64,000 nt of DNA. It comes from Streptomyces noursei (GTDB lineage Bacteria; Actinomycetota; Actinomycetes; Streptomycetales; Streptomycetaceae). The first letter of the stretch is position 1; the number at the start of each line of letters is the position of its first letter. Made by a program: the position numbers and the translations under genes. Below are positions 1 through 8,638 of the stretch, piece by piece. The DNA lies in assembly GCF_001646665.1 (NCBI RefSeq), contig NZ_LWBU01000110.1:28861-92860 (forward strand). The letters are read 5' to 3'. The notes under the pieces were generated by a model, which was not told the DNA's origin, made no database searches, and saw only the letters and a program-made list of their open reading frames with translations.

Positions 1-1059
1 GGCCTCGTAGCTGTCCAGCAGTGCGTCCGGGGCGTGGTGGCGCAGCACCTGCCCCAGCTTCCAGCCCAGGTTGTAGGCGTCCTGGACGCTGATGTTCAGG
101 CCCTGCCCACCGCCCGGCGGGTGGGCGTGCGCGGCGTCGCCGGCGAGGAACACCCGACCGTCGCGGAACCGCTCGGCCAGCGCCGTACGCGGCTCGTAGT
201 ACGAGTGCCACAGCACGTCGGTGACGGCGTCGGCGGGCAGGTGGGTGCGGGCGGCGATCAGCTGCCGCACCGCCTCGGGGGTGAGGTCGCGCTCCTCGTC
301 GTCGGCGCGGGCGTTGAGCTGGAAGTCGTCGGTGCCCGGCAGCGGGCACAGCAGCAGGCTGCCCACGCCCCGGGCGTCCGGGTCGTCGAGCCAGATGTGC
401 CAGTGGTCGCGGTCCAGGCCCCGGATGCGGACGTCCGCCACCACGGCGGGGTGCAGTCCGCCGTCCTCGCCCTTCATGGCGATGCCCAGCGCGTCCCGCA
501 CGGTGCTGCGCCCGCCGTCGCACCCGACCAGGTACGGCACGGTCAGCGTCCGGCGGCTGCCGTCGTCGTGCGCCAGTTCGGCCAGCACGTGCCGGTCCGT
601 CTGGTGCAGGGAGGCGAGCCGGGTGCCGTGCTCGACCGTCCCGCCCAGGGCGAGGAGCCGGTCGCGGAGGATCTCCTGCGTACGCCACTGCGGCACCAGC
701 CACGGCTCCGGAAACCGCGACACGGGCGCCCCGGGGTCCGGTTCGAGCAGCCGCCAGGTGCCGTCCCGGCGGCCGTCGCGCCAGGTCTGCATGGGCGGGA
801 ACGGCCCGCCCGCCGCCCGGAGGGCGTCCATGACGCCGAGGTCGTCGAGCGCCTCCTGGGTGCGGGGCTGCAGGCTCTTGCCGCGCGAGCCCCCGAAGAG
901 CCGCTCGCCCGCCTCGACGACGTGGGTGCGTACGCCGCGGCGGGCGAGGTCACAGGCGAGGGCGAGCCCGGTCGGGCCGGCGCCGACGACCAGGACGTCC
1001 ACGGCGCCCTGCACCGGTGCTCCTCGGCGCGCGCCGGCGTGCTGCGGGTCGGTGGGCAT
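1..1059 (-). CDS. FAD-dependent aromatic-ring monooxygenase (PheA/TfdB type), C-terminus beyond window
   Basis: Flavoprotein hydroxylase of the class A monooxygenase family, expected to use NAD(P)H and O2 on a phenolic or polyketide substrate in the cytoplasm. The ATG at 1059 opens a frame that stays open to base 1 (353 residues seen; relatives are about 480-540). About residues 16-30 carry the dinucleotide-binding strand and glycine loop (VDVLVVGAGPTGL). Near the left edge is the FAD-ribityl motif GDAAH, followed by a GGGQGLN loop, as in this family. The gene is divergent from the P450 at 1144, and both may share the control region around 1060-1143. The pairing suggests tailoring or aromatic catabolism, but the substrate cannot be read. 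The thioredoxin-like C-terminal domain, if present, lies outside the window. Confidence 0.85.
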   Translation of the reverse strand, partial: MPTDPQHAGARRGAPVQGAVDVLVVGAGPTGLALACDLARRGVRTHVVEAGERLFGGSRGKSLQPRTQEALDDLGVMDALRAAGGPFPPMQTWRDGRRDGTWRLLEPDPGAPVSRFPEPWLVPQWRTQEILRDRLLALGGTVEHGTRLASLHQTDRHVLAELAHDDGSRRTLTVPYLVGCDGGRSTVRDALGIAMKGEDGGLHPAVVADVRIRGLDRDHWHIWLDDPDARGVGSLLLCPLPGTDDFQLNARADDEERDLTPEAVRQLIAARTHLPADAVTDVLWHSYYEPRTALAERFRDGRVFLAGDAAHAHPPGGGQGLNISVQDAYNLGWKLGQVLRHHAPDALLDSYEA

Positions 1060-1129
1060 GTCTCACCGCTTTCTGCCGTGCGGTCACGGCCTTGAGGAGT
1101 GCGCGGGACGGTCGGGTACCGCAAGATGC

Positions 1130-1148
1130 GGCATATGCGGAATATGCC
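1130..1148. promoter_or_regulatory. Inverted repeat at P450 start, possible operator
   Basis: Perfect 7-bp arms GGCATAT and ATATGCC separated by GCGGA. The repeat overlaps the most likely P450 start codon (ATG at 1144) and sits between two divergent genes. A protein bound here would block both transcription and initiation. No regulator gene is adjacent, so the assignment is inference from symmetry and position. Confidence 0.35.
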
Positions 1149-2412
1149 CGTGAAACAGTCCACCCGGTCGAACGGCCGCCCACATCCGCCCGCATGGCCG
1201 GACCCGGACGTCGTCACCTGCCCCTTCGACTTCCACCAGGCCCTCGACTTCGACCCGCTGCTCGCCGACCTCATGGCGAGGGGCCCGGTGACCCGCGTCC
1301 GGCTGCCCTACGGCGACACCGGGGCGTGGCTGGTGCTGAGCTTCGACGGCGTACGGAGGGTGACCACCGACCCGCGCTTCAGCCGCGCGGCCATCGTCGG
1401 CCGGGACTCCCCCCGGCTGACGCCGGAACCCATCGTCTCCCCGGAGTCGGTCAACGTGCTGGACCCGTCGCGCAGCGCCCGCCTGCGCCGTGCCGCCGCA
1501 CGGGCGTTCACCAAGAAGCGGGTGGAGCGCATGGCGCCGGCCGTCGAGCGGGTGACCCACCGGCTGCTGGACGCCATGGCCGACCACGGCCCGCCGGCCG
1601 ACCTCGCCCGCCACCTGGCCACCCCGCTGCCGCACCACACCATCTGCGAGCTGCTGGGCGTGGACCCGGCCGACCGGCCCGTACTGCTGCGCCGTACGCA
1701 CCAGATGCCGGCCACGGCGCCGGCGGCCCGCCGGGCGGCGGCGGACGCGAAACGGTACCTGCGCGAGTACTTCACCGGCCTGGTCGTGGAGCGGCGCCGG
1801 GCGCCGGGGGACGACCTCATCAGCGCGATGGCCGGCGCCGGTGACGGTGCCGGCGGCGAGGGCGACGAACCCCTGAGCGACGAGGAGCTGGCCGTCCTGG
1901 CGATGACCCTCGTCCTGAGCGGCAACGACACGGCCACCTGCCAGATCGGCAACATCGTCTACAGCCTGCTCACCCGCCCCGGCCGGTGGGCCGCGCCGGC
2001 GGACGACCCCGGCCGGCTGCCCGCGGTCCTGGACGAGCTGCTGCGCCTCATCCCGTTCCGCAAGGGCGTCGGCATCCCGCGCGTCGCGCTGGAGGACGTG
2101 GAGGTGGAGGGCGTACGCATCCGCGCGGGCGACTTCGTCCACGTCTCCTACCTGGCCGCCAACCGGTGCCCCGCGGTGTTCCGCGACCCCCATGAGCTGG
2201 ACCCGGACCGGCCGGCCCACCCCCACATGACCTTCGGCTGGGGCGGGCACCACTGCGTCGCCGCCCCGCTGGCGCTGGCGGAGCTGAGGGTGGCCGTGGG
2301 GGCGCTGCTCGCCCGCTTCCCGGGCCTGCGCCTCGCGGTGCCCGCGGGGGAGGTGGAGTGGGACACCGCGACGATCCGGCGCTTCCCGCCGCGGCTGCCG
2401 GTGAGGTGGTGA
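1144..2412 (+). CDS. Cytochrome P450 (bacterial class I)
   Basis: Soluble heme monooxygenase; it needs a ferredoxin and reductase encoded elsewhere. With the ATG at 1144 the protein is 422 aa, normal for Streptomyces CYP105/107-like enzymes. The heme loop FGWGGHHC lies at about 364-371 with Cys371 as the proximal thiolate. The K-helix ExxR is seen as ELLR. The I-helix region reads SGNDTA where AGxxT is usual, so the oxygen-activation groove is slightly atypical. The residue pair after the heme Cys is VA instead of the common LG. In-frame starts also exist at 1099 (GTG), 1126 and 1135; none has a good ribosome site, so the start is uncertain. Divergent from the flavin monooxygenase. Substrate unknown. 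Confidence 0.9.
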   Translation: MPVKQSTRSNGRPHPPAWPDPDVVTCPFDFHQALDFDPLLADLMARGPVTRVRLPYGDTGAWLVLSFDGVRRVTTDPRFSRAAIVGRDSPRLTPEPIVSPESVNVLDPSRSARLRRAAARAFTKKRVERMAPAVERVTHRLLDAMADHGPPADLARHLATPLPHHTICELLGVDPADRPVLLRRTHQMPATAPAARRAAADAKRYLREYFTGLVVERRRAPGDDLISAMAGAGDGAGGEGDEPLSDEELAVLAMTLVLSGNDTATCQIGNIVYSLLTRPGRWAAPADDPGRLPAVLDELLRLIPFRKGVGIPRVALEDVEVEGVRIRAGDFVHVSYLAANRCPAVFRDPHELDPDRPAHPHMTFGWGGHHCVAAPLALAELRVAVGALLARFPGLRLAVPAGEVEWDTATIRRFPPRLPVRW

Positions 2413-2431
2413 TCCGTCAGTTTTTACCGAC

Positions 2432-2468
2432 GCGTAACTTCCCTGTTTCTCCTACCCGTGCGTAACTT
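2432..2468. promoter_or_regulatory. Direct repeat upstream of secreted lipase
   Basis: The 9-mer GCGTAACTT occurs at 2432-2440 and 2460-2468, a 28-bp pitch, in the 163-bp gap before the lipase. The region is A/T-richer than its surroundings. Repeated sites of this kind suit an activator binding ahead of the promoter. The role is inferred. Confidence 0.35.
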
Positions 2469-2575
2469 GGCATGGGCACGGCATTCGCTGTGCCTCCCCA
2501 CCAGTGGTCCGGGCCACGGGGCGTACCGCCACCGCCCCACATCCCCATTTCCTTGAGCCGCAAGGAGACCACTCG

Positions 2576-3451
2576 ATGCTGCCCTCACGCCTGCCCGCAC
2601 GGGTACGCCGCGCGCTCAGAGCCTCGGCCGTCCTGCTGCTGGCCGTCGCCGCCACCCTCGCCCCCGCCTCCGCCGCCCAGGCCCAGGGCCCCAGCAGCGG
2701 CTGGAACGACTACACCTGCCGGCCGTCGTCCGCCCACCCCCGCCCCGTCGTCCTGGTCCACGGCACCTTCGGCAACTCCGTCGACAACTGGCTCGCCCTC
2801 GCCCCCTACCTGGTCAGGCGCGGCTACTGCGTCTTCTCCCTCGACTACGGGCAACTGCCCGGCGTGCCCTTCTTCCACGGCCTCGGCCCCATCGAGAAGT
2901 CCGCCGAACAGCTCGACGCGTACGTCGACAAGGTCCTCGCCGCCACCGGGGCCGCCGAGGCCGACCTCGTCGGCCACTCGCAGGGCGGCATGATGCCGCG
3001 CCACTACCTCAAGTTCCTCGGCGGCGCCGACAAGGTGAACGCCCTGATCGGACTCGCCCCCGACAACCACGGCACCACGCTCCACGGCCTCACCAAGCTG
3101 CTGCCGTACTTCCCCGGCGCGGCCCACCTGCTGAGCGAGAAGACCCCGGCCCTCGCCGACCAGATCGCCGGCTCGCCGTTCCTCACCAAGCTGAACGCGG
3201 GCGGTGACACCGTCCCCGGCGTCCGCTACACCGTCATCGCCACCAAGTACGAAGAGGTCGTCACCCCCTACCAGTCCCAGTACCTCGACGGACCGGGTGT
3301 GCGCAACGTGCTCCTCCAGGACCTGTGCCCCCTGGACTTCTCCGAGCACGTGGCGATCGGGCTGTTCGACCGCATCGCGTACCACGAGGTCGTCAACGCG
3401 CTGGACCCGGCGCACGCGAAGCCCACCACCTGCGCGTCCGTCGTCGGCTGA
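2576..3451 (+). CDS. Secreted alpha/beta-hydrolase lipase (LipA/lipase class 2 type)
   Basis: Extracellular triacylglycerol lipase or esterase, 291 aa. ATG 2576 is chosen because AAGGAGA lies 9-15 bases upstream and it opens directly on a signal peptide: Arg-rich n-region, hydrophobic stretch about 18-30, cleavage near ASAAQA. The oxyanion-hole motif VHGTFGN starts at about residue 61. The nucleophile elbow is GHSQG with Ser135. A late His (about 258, in SEHVAIG) is the likely catalytic base. Cys residues near 48, 85 and the C-terminus suggest disulfides, as in secreted Streptomyces lipases. It converges on the polysaccharide monooxygenase across a shared terminator. The repeats at 2432-2468 may control it. 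Confidence 0.9.
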   Translation: MLPSRLPARVRRALRASAVLLLAVAATLAPASAAQAQGPSSGWNDYTCRPSSAHPRPVVLVHGTFGNSVDNWLALAPYLVRRGYCVFSLDYGQLPGVPFFHGLGPIEKSAEQLDAYVDKVLAATGAAEADLVGHSQGGMMPRHYLKFLGGADKVNALIGLAPDNHGTTLHGLTKLLPYFPGAAHLLSEKTPALADQIAGSPFLTKLNAGGDTVPGVRYTVIATKYEEVVTPYQSQYLDGPGVRNVLLQDLCPLDFSEHVAIGLFDRIAYHEVVNALDPAHAKPTTCASVVG

Positions 3452-3462
3452 CGGAACGACGC

Positions 3463-3496
3463 GAAGGGGCCCGTCCGGATCCGGACGGGCCCCTTC
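3463..3496. terminator. Bidirectional terminator
   Basis: A perfect 34-bp palindrome with 17-bp arms centred on GGATCC, 12 nt after the lipase stop and 17 nt before the convergent LPMO stop. It can end transcripts from both sides. Confidence 0.85.
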
Positions 3497-3512
3497 CCGG
3501 TCACACCGGTCG

Positions 3513-4580
3513 TCAGCGCGTGGCCCTGCGGCGCGCCGTGGCGAACACGACCGCGGCGCCGATCGCCAGCACCGCCGCGCCACCGCCGGCGAGGTACGGC
3601 GTGCTGCCGCTGCCGCCGGTCTCGGCCAGGTTCTCGCCGGCCGGGGCGGCGACGGGCGACGGGGTGCCGGCACCGTTGGCCTGGAGCGTGCCGGCCTGCT
3701 CGGCCTGCTCCGTCGCCTCCGCCTGCGTCTGCTCCTGCTCGGCCGGCTCCGCGGGCTTCGCCGCGGCGGGCTGCTTCGGCTCCTCGGCGGCGGGGTTCGC
3801 GGGCTCGGCGGGCCGGGCGTCGTGGTCGTCACCGCCGTGTCCGCCGTGGTCGACCGTCGACTTGTCCGTGCCCTGCTCGATCTGCTCGTCGGAGGGGGCC
3901 GACGCGACCGGGGCGGGGGCGCCGCCCGCCTGGCCGTTGTCCTTCCCGAACACCACGTCGGAGCAGGTGTAGAAGGCCTCGGGGGAGTCCGAGCGCTGCC
4001 AGATCGAGTAGACCAGGTGGCGGCCGGACTTGGCGGGGACGGTGCCGTCGAAGACGTAGGCGCCGTTCTCCAGCTTCGGGTTCGTGACCTTCGCGAAGGG
4101 CTTCGCCTCCAGGTCCGACCACTTCAGCGGCTTGGACGGGTCGTAGCCGTCCTTGGTGATGTACAGCTCGAAGGAGCCCTTGTGCGGGGCGGTCGCGCGG
4201 TAGCGGAAGGTGTGCGTGCCGGCGGTCATGGCGGACGACGGCCAGTCGCCGCGCGGCAGGTCGAGCCCCTTGTACTTGTCACGGTTCGCGCTGCACAGCT
4301 TCCCGTCCGGTATCAGCCGCTGGTGGTTGCCGGCGGCGTTGGCGATGTTGACCTCGTTCCAGTCGTAGAACGCCTGCGGACCGCTCGCCGCGACCGCCGC
4401 CTTGCACGCCGCCGAGTCCGGGCTCTCCGGGCCCTCCGCGTAGCAGGCGGACACCCGGCTGACCGGATCGGTCATCGTGCCGTGCGCCGCGGCGGGCGAC
4501 GCGGTCAGGCCGGCGAGCGCGAGCGGCGCGATGCCCAGGGCGAGGGCGGCGGCTGCGGGCGTGCGGCGACGAGCGGTCAT
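3513..4580 (-). CDS. AA10 lytic polysaccharide monooxygenase with LAETG cell-wall anchor
   Basis: Copper enzyme that oxidatively cleaves chitin or cellulose, 355 aa. The signal peptide ends at AAA-32, exposing His33 as the mature N-terminus; His33 and His123 form the histidine brace and Phe203 fills the axial position. The AA10 domain spans about 33-213. A Pro/Ala/Glu-rich linker (about 214-317) holds an Asp/His patch with His245, His248 and His253. The C-terminus has LAETG (318-322), a hydrophobic segment and RRR, the layout of a class E sortase substrate. The enzyme is therefore probably fixed to the wall rather than released. There is no separate carbohydrate-binding module. ATG 4580 is preceded by a good AAGGAG. 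Convergent with the lipase. Confidence 0.92.
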   Translation of the reverse strand: MTARRRTPAAAALALGIAPLALAGLTASPAAAHGTMTDPVSRVSACYAEGPESPDSAACKAAVAASGPQAFYDWNEVNIANAAGNHQRLIPDGKLCSANRDKYKGLDLPRGDWPSSAMTAGTHTFRYRATAPHKGSFELYITKDGYDPSKPLKWSDLEAKPFAKVTNPKLENGAYVFDGTVPAKSGRHLVYSIWQRSDSPEAFYTCSDVVFGKDNGQAGGAPAPVASAPSDEQIEQGTDKSTVDHGGHGGDDHDARPAEPANPAAEEPKQPAAAKPAEPAEQEQTQAEATEQAEQAGTLQANGAGTPSPVAAPAGENLAETGGSGSTPYLAGGGAAVLAIGAAVVFATARRRATR

Positions 4581-4870
4581 GGTGACGTTCTCCTTCGGCG
4601 GGACGAGCAGATGTGGGGGGTTGCGGGGACGGGAACCGGACGGGCGGCACAGCCCCCCGGCCTCGGTACCGACGATCCGGACCGGCCCCGGTGATCAGCA
4701 AACTAGCCCGCGGGGAGGCCGGATCCGGCGGCCTGCGGCGGCAGATGAGGATTCTTATGCTCCGCTTAAGGCGAGGCTAAGAGGACGCTCAGATACGGCC
4801 ACTCGCGGTCGTCCGCCCCCGGCGACAGGGCGCCCACCGCCCGCCCCTACGCCGCTCGGCGCCGCGGGCG

Positions 4871-4902
4871 GTGGCTTCCCGTACGGCCCCGCGGGAAGCC
4901 AC
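4871..4902. terminator. Hairpin, probable terminator
   Basis: Perfect 11-bp stem (GTGGCTTCCCG / CGGGAAGCCAC) with a 10-nt loop. It lies in the 280-bp space between the LPMO start and the remnant at 4977 and would end leftward transcripts of the GNAT/DUF402 operon. Otherwise 4620-4976 shows only GC-rich sequence with no supported gene; it must include the LPMO promoter. Confidence 0.6.
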
Positions 4903-4976
4903 GAGGCGACCCGCTGACCCGGCGGGGCAGCACTTCCCGGAGCGCAGAGCGTCCGCCACACCTACCGGCGGGCGTG

Positions 4977-5178
4977 CTAGGCGTCGCCGACGCCCAGGTC
5001 GGCGCGCATGGACCGCTTCATCTCCGCCAGGCGGGGCCAGACCTCCGCGTGGAACCGGCCCTCCAGCGCGGGGCGCCGTTCCGGGCGGCCGGTCGCGGCG
5101 GGGCGCTCCAGGTGGCGCAGAGCGCCCGCCCCGGGGAGCGCGGCCCCCTCCGCGCACGGATGACGCCGTACGCGTCCT
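4977..5178 (-). pseudogene. Possible 3' remnant of an unidentified gene
   Basis: Between the DUF402 stop and the hairpin at 4871, one minus-strand frame ends in a protein-like tail (ALEGRFHAEVWPRLAEMKRS..., finishing DLGVGDA). It has charge patterning and codon use like a real helix, unlike its Arg/Pro/Ala-rich upstream half. A second frame just upstream reads VEDAYGVIRA, suggesting a frameshift. There is no start codon with a ribosome site. I do not recognise the family. It could be a decayed gene or a chance frame. Confidence 0.25.
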
Positions 5179-5691
5179 CTACCGCGAGCCCGTCCCCGGA
5201 CCGCCCGCCGGGGCACCCGGCAGGGCACCCGCGCGGGCCAGGGCCTCCAGGGTGTCGAGGGCCGCGAGGGCGGCCGCCGCGGCGGCGGGGTCCCGCTCCG
5301 CGAGGCCGCTCGCCGCGAACTCGTCCTCGTCCAGGCGCAGCACCTCGGAGCCGTCCGCCGACACCCACAGGTCCAGGTCCAGGTCCTCCACGACCAGCTC
5401 GCCGCGGTCGCCGTCGACGGCGGCGGGCCGGGTGACGTCGCAGTACCAGCCCTTCAGGGCGCCGTCCCCGGCGCGCACCTCCTTCACCGCGTACCACCGG
5501 TCGCGCCAGTAGTGCTCGGTGAAGACGTCACCCGGCTCGAAGCGGACGAAGCCGAAGTCCCGCACCCCGTCGGCCGCCCACGGCGCGCGGACGGTGATCC
5601 GGGTGCCGTCGTCCGCCAGCACCTCGGCCGGATAGCGGATCTTCGTCCGCCCGGCCTTGACGAGACGCACCTCAACCGAGGGCGCGGACAT
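5179..5691 (-). CDS. DUF402 domain protein
   Basis: Small cytoplasmic protein of 170 aa whose whole body is a DUF402 domain, a beta-barrel family that includes nucleoside di/triphosphate phosphatases and RNA-associated proteins. Recognisable blocks are RYPAEVL, VRFEPGDVFTEHYWRDRWYAVKEV, GWYCDVTRP and DLDLDLWV with acidic residues for metal binding (about 35-120). The C-terminal 40 residues are Ala-rich helix. The ATG at 5691 lies inside the end of the GNAT gene (20-nt overlap), so the two are translationally coupled. The activity of this member is not known. Confidence 0.85.
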   Translation of the reverse strand: MSAPSVEVRLVKAGRTKIRYPAEVLADDGTRITVRAPWAADGVRDFGFVRFEPGDVFTEHYWRDRWYAVKEVRAGDGALKGWYCDVTRPAAVDGDRGELVVEDLDLDLWVSADGSEVLRLDEDEFAASGLAERDPAAAAAALAALDTLEALARAGALPGAPAGGPGTGSR

Positions 5692-6595
5692 GCCGGACCT
5701 CCGTCGCGCAGATCTCGTACCCGAACCACTCGTTGATCGCCAGCATCGGCCCGTTCTCCGCGTCGTTGCTGGTGAACGCGTCCGTGTAGCCCGCCGCCCG
5801 GGCCCGCAGCAGCGAGTCGGTCTTGGCGAGCTTCGCCAGGCCGCGCCCCCGGTACGCGCGCAGCGTCCCGGTCATGCCGGAGTGGTAGCGGCTCACGCCG
5901 TCGGTGTGGGCGGCGGTGAAGGCCGCGATCCGGCCGTCCACCGTCACCACGGTGGTCAACTCGTGGTCGAGCAGCGGGTTGTTCCAGGTGTCGGCGAGCC
6001 AGGCCTCGTAGTCGTCCAGGTCGGCGCCGATGTCGCTCGGCTCGTCGGCCGTCACCTCGGCGTCCGCCTCGAACAGCGGGCGCGGGTCGCCGGCGTAGGC
6101 GGCGGCGGTGCGCAGTTCCACGCCGGGGGGAAGCGCGGCCGGCGGCTCCGGCAGCGTGCCGCCCGCCAGGTCCAGCCGCAGGAAGTGCGCCGGGCGGGTG
6201 GGCCGGTAGCCGCGCTTCTCCGCGAACGCCCGGAACCCCGGCTCGTCCAGCACCCAGGCGTACACGCTCTCGGCGCCCTCGGCCGCCAGGTGCTCCTCGG
6301 CGGTACGCAGCAGCAGCCCGCCCGCGCCCGAGCCCCGGTGCTCGGGGTGGACCTGCGGGTTGGCGTACGACAGTCCGGGCGTGCCGGACTCGTGGGCGAT
6401 GCCGACGTTGGCCGTGCCGACGATCTCCCCGTCCTTCTCCGCTATCAGCAGCCGGTACTTCCGGGCCGGGTGCGCCGAGGCGACCTGGGCGAGGACGGCC
6501 CGGGGCGTCGTCACCTCGAACGGCAGCGCGGCCCGCCGCACCCGGGTCACGGCCTCGGCATCGTCGGGACGGAAGTCACGCACAAGTACGGTCAT
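5672..6595 (-). CDS. Tandem-domain GNAT N-acetyltransferase
   Basis: Acetyl-CoA-dependent acyltransferase, 307 aa, with two GNAT folds. The N-terminal half (about 1-150) has the acetyl-CoA loop region VHPEHRGSGAGGLLL. The C-terminal half (about 160-300) repeats it as LRAYRGRGLAKLAK followed by a DAENGPMLAINEWFGY segment, as in mycothiol-synthase-like tandem GNATs. ATG 6595 is chosen because the domain starts immediately (MTVLVRDFRPDDAEAV). Divergent from the GntR gene at 6666, with a 70-bp shared promoter region. The acceptor substrate is not deducible. Confidence 0.85.
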   Translation of the reverse strand: MTVLVRDFRPDDAEAVTRVRRAALPFEVTTPRAVLAQVASAHPARKYRLLIAEKDGEIVGTANVGIAHESGTPGLSYANPQVHPEHRGSGAGGLLLRTAEEHLAAEGAESVYAWVLDEPGFRAFAEKRGYRPTRPAHFLRLDLAGGTLPEPPAALPPGVELRTAAAYAGDPRPLFEADAEVTADEPSDIGADLDDYEAWLADTWNNPLLDHELTTVVTVDGRIAAFTAAHTDGVSRYHSGMTGTLRAYRGRGLAKLAKTDSLLRARAAGYTDAFTSNDAENGPMLAINEWFGYEICATEVRHVRALG

Positions 6596-6665
6596 GGGGC
6601 CGCAGGCTACGCGGGGCGGATGATCATCGCCTCCCCTTTTCGGCGCCGTGGGGGACAATCGCCCC

Positions 6666-7040
6666 GTGACCTTGAAGATCTCCATCGACGCGGGCTCCCC
6701 GACGGCCCCGTACGAGCAGCTGCGCGCCCAGATCTCCGACCAGGCCCGCTCGGGCCGCCTCCCCGTCGGCCACAAGCTGCCGACCGTCCGGGGCCTCGCC
6801 GACGAGCTGGGCCTCGCGGCGAACACCGTCGCCAAGGCGTACCGGGTGCTGGAGAGCGACGGGGTGATCGAGACCCGGGGCCGGGCCGGCACGTTCGTGG
6901 CGGCAGCCGGTGACGCCGCCGCCCGCCGGGCGGCGACGGCGGCCGCCGCGTACGCGGCCGAGGCCCACCGCCTGGGCCTCGACCGCGCCGACGCCGATGC
7001 GGCCGTGGCGGACGCGCTGCGGGCGGTCTACGAGCGGTAG
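6666..7040 (+). CDS. Small GntR-family regulator (YtrA-like)
   Basis: DNA-binding repressor, 124 aa. The winged helix-turn-helix (about 1-75) contains PYEQLRAQI, LPTVRGLADELGLAANTVAKAYRVLE and GRAGTFV. A short Ala-rich helical tail (80-124) replaces an effector domain, as in the YtrA subfamily, which usually controls ABC exporters. GTG 6666 is preferred over the upstream GTG at 6648, because GGGGGA then sits at suitable distance and the protein begins VTLKIS like its relatives. No ABC transporter is adjacent. Divergent from the GNAT gene. Confidence 0.85.
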   Translation: MTLKISIDAGSPTAPYEQLRAQISDQARSGRLPVGHKLPTVRGLADELGLAANTVAKAYRVLESDGVIETRGRAGTFVAAAGDAAARRAATAAAAYAAEAHRLGLDRADADAAVADALRAVYER

Positions 7041-7101
7041 CCGGTACGCGCCTGCCGGCGCCGCCGCGGGCCCGCCGTCCGCCGCCCGGCGCGCGCGCCC
7101 G

Positions 7102-8196
<1,095 letters not shown>

Positions 8197-8262
8197 GCGC
8201 CCCATGATCCGGCACACGCGCGCCCGCCGCACGGTGTTTATGTGCGTGTTCCCCTCGGCGGG

Positions 8263-8345
8263 CCGACCGCCCGCCGGACGCGCCGACACCGCCCGCCGGA
8301 CGCGCCGACACCGCCCGCCGGGCGTGCCGACCGCCTGCCGGCGTG
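8263..8345. repeat. Tandem repeat, about 22-bp unit, four copies
   Basis: Units at 8263-8282, 8283-8304, 8305-8326 and 8327-8345 follow the pattern CCGACACCGCCCGCCGGACGCG; the first and last are 2-3 bases short. They lie just upstream of the AAA ATPase gene, probably in or behind its promoter. No coding role is visible. Confidence 0.75.
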
Positions 8346-8638
8346 CTGCCCTCGGCCCGCCGGACGCGGTGACCGCCCGGCCGCCGGCCACCCGGCCACC
8401 CGGCCGGCCGCGCCGGACTCCGCGTACCCCTCGGACGCGGTGCGGCGCCAGGGGTCTGGCGTCGGTCCGACAAAAAAGACTCCGCACGGGTGAGTTGCCC
8501 CGGTACCTGCGGATATCGCGCCTCGCGCCCGAGCAGACTTTGACTCGACGTCAACTCCACGCCACGCCGGGCTATTGGCATGGACACTGCATCCTGCTAC
8601 GAACTTTTTAGGCAGAAATCCTGCCAAAGGGAGGTTCC
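8346..8638. other. Non-coding spacer with lipase promoter region
   Basis: There is no gene here. An inverted repeat TTGAC-N5-GTCAA sits at 8540-8554. A weak promoter candidate is TTGGCA, 17 bp, TACGAA, from about 8576. A short hairpin (GGCAG-N5-CTGCC, 8611-8625) lies just before the ribosome site AAGGGAGG (8627-8634) of the GDSL lipase. All roles are inferred. Confidence 0.35.

Noticed and set aside
1084..2253. Long open frame antisense to the P450 gene
   Set aside because: Composition is His/Arg/Gly-rich without motifs. In very GC-rich DNA antisense frames stay open because stop codons are rare. The plus-strand P450 explains the region.
8262..8345. Possible CRISPR array
   Set aside because: Units are contiguous with no unique spacers, and no cas gene is nearby.
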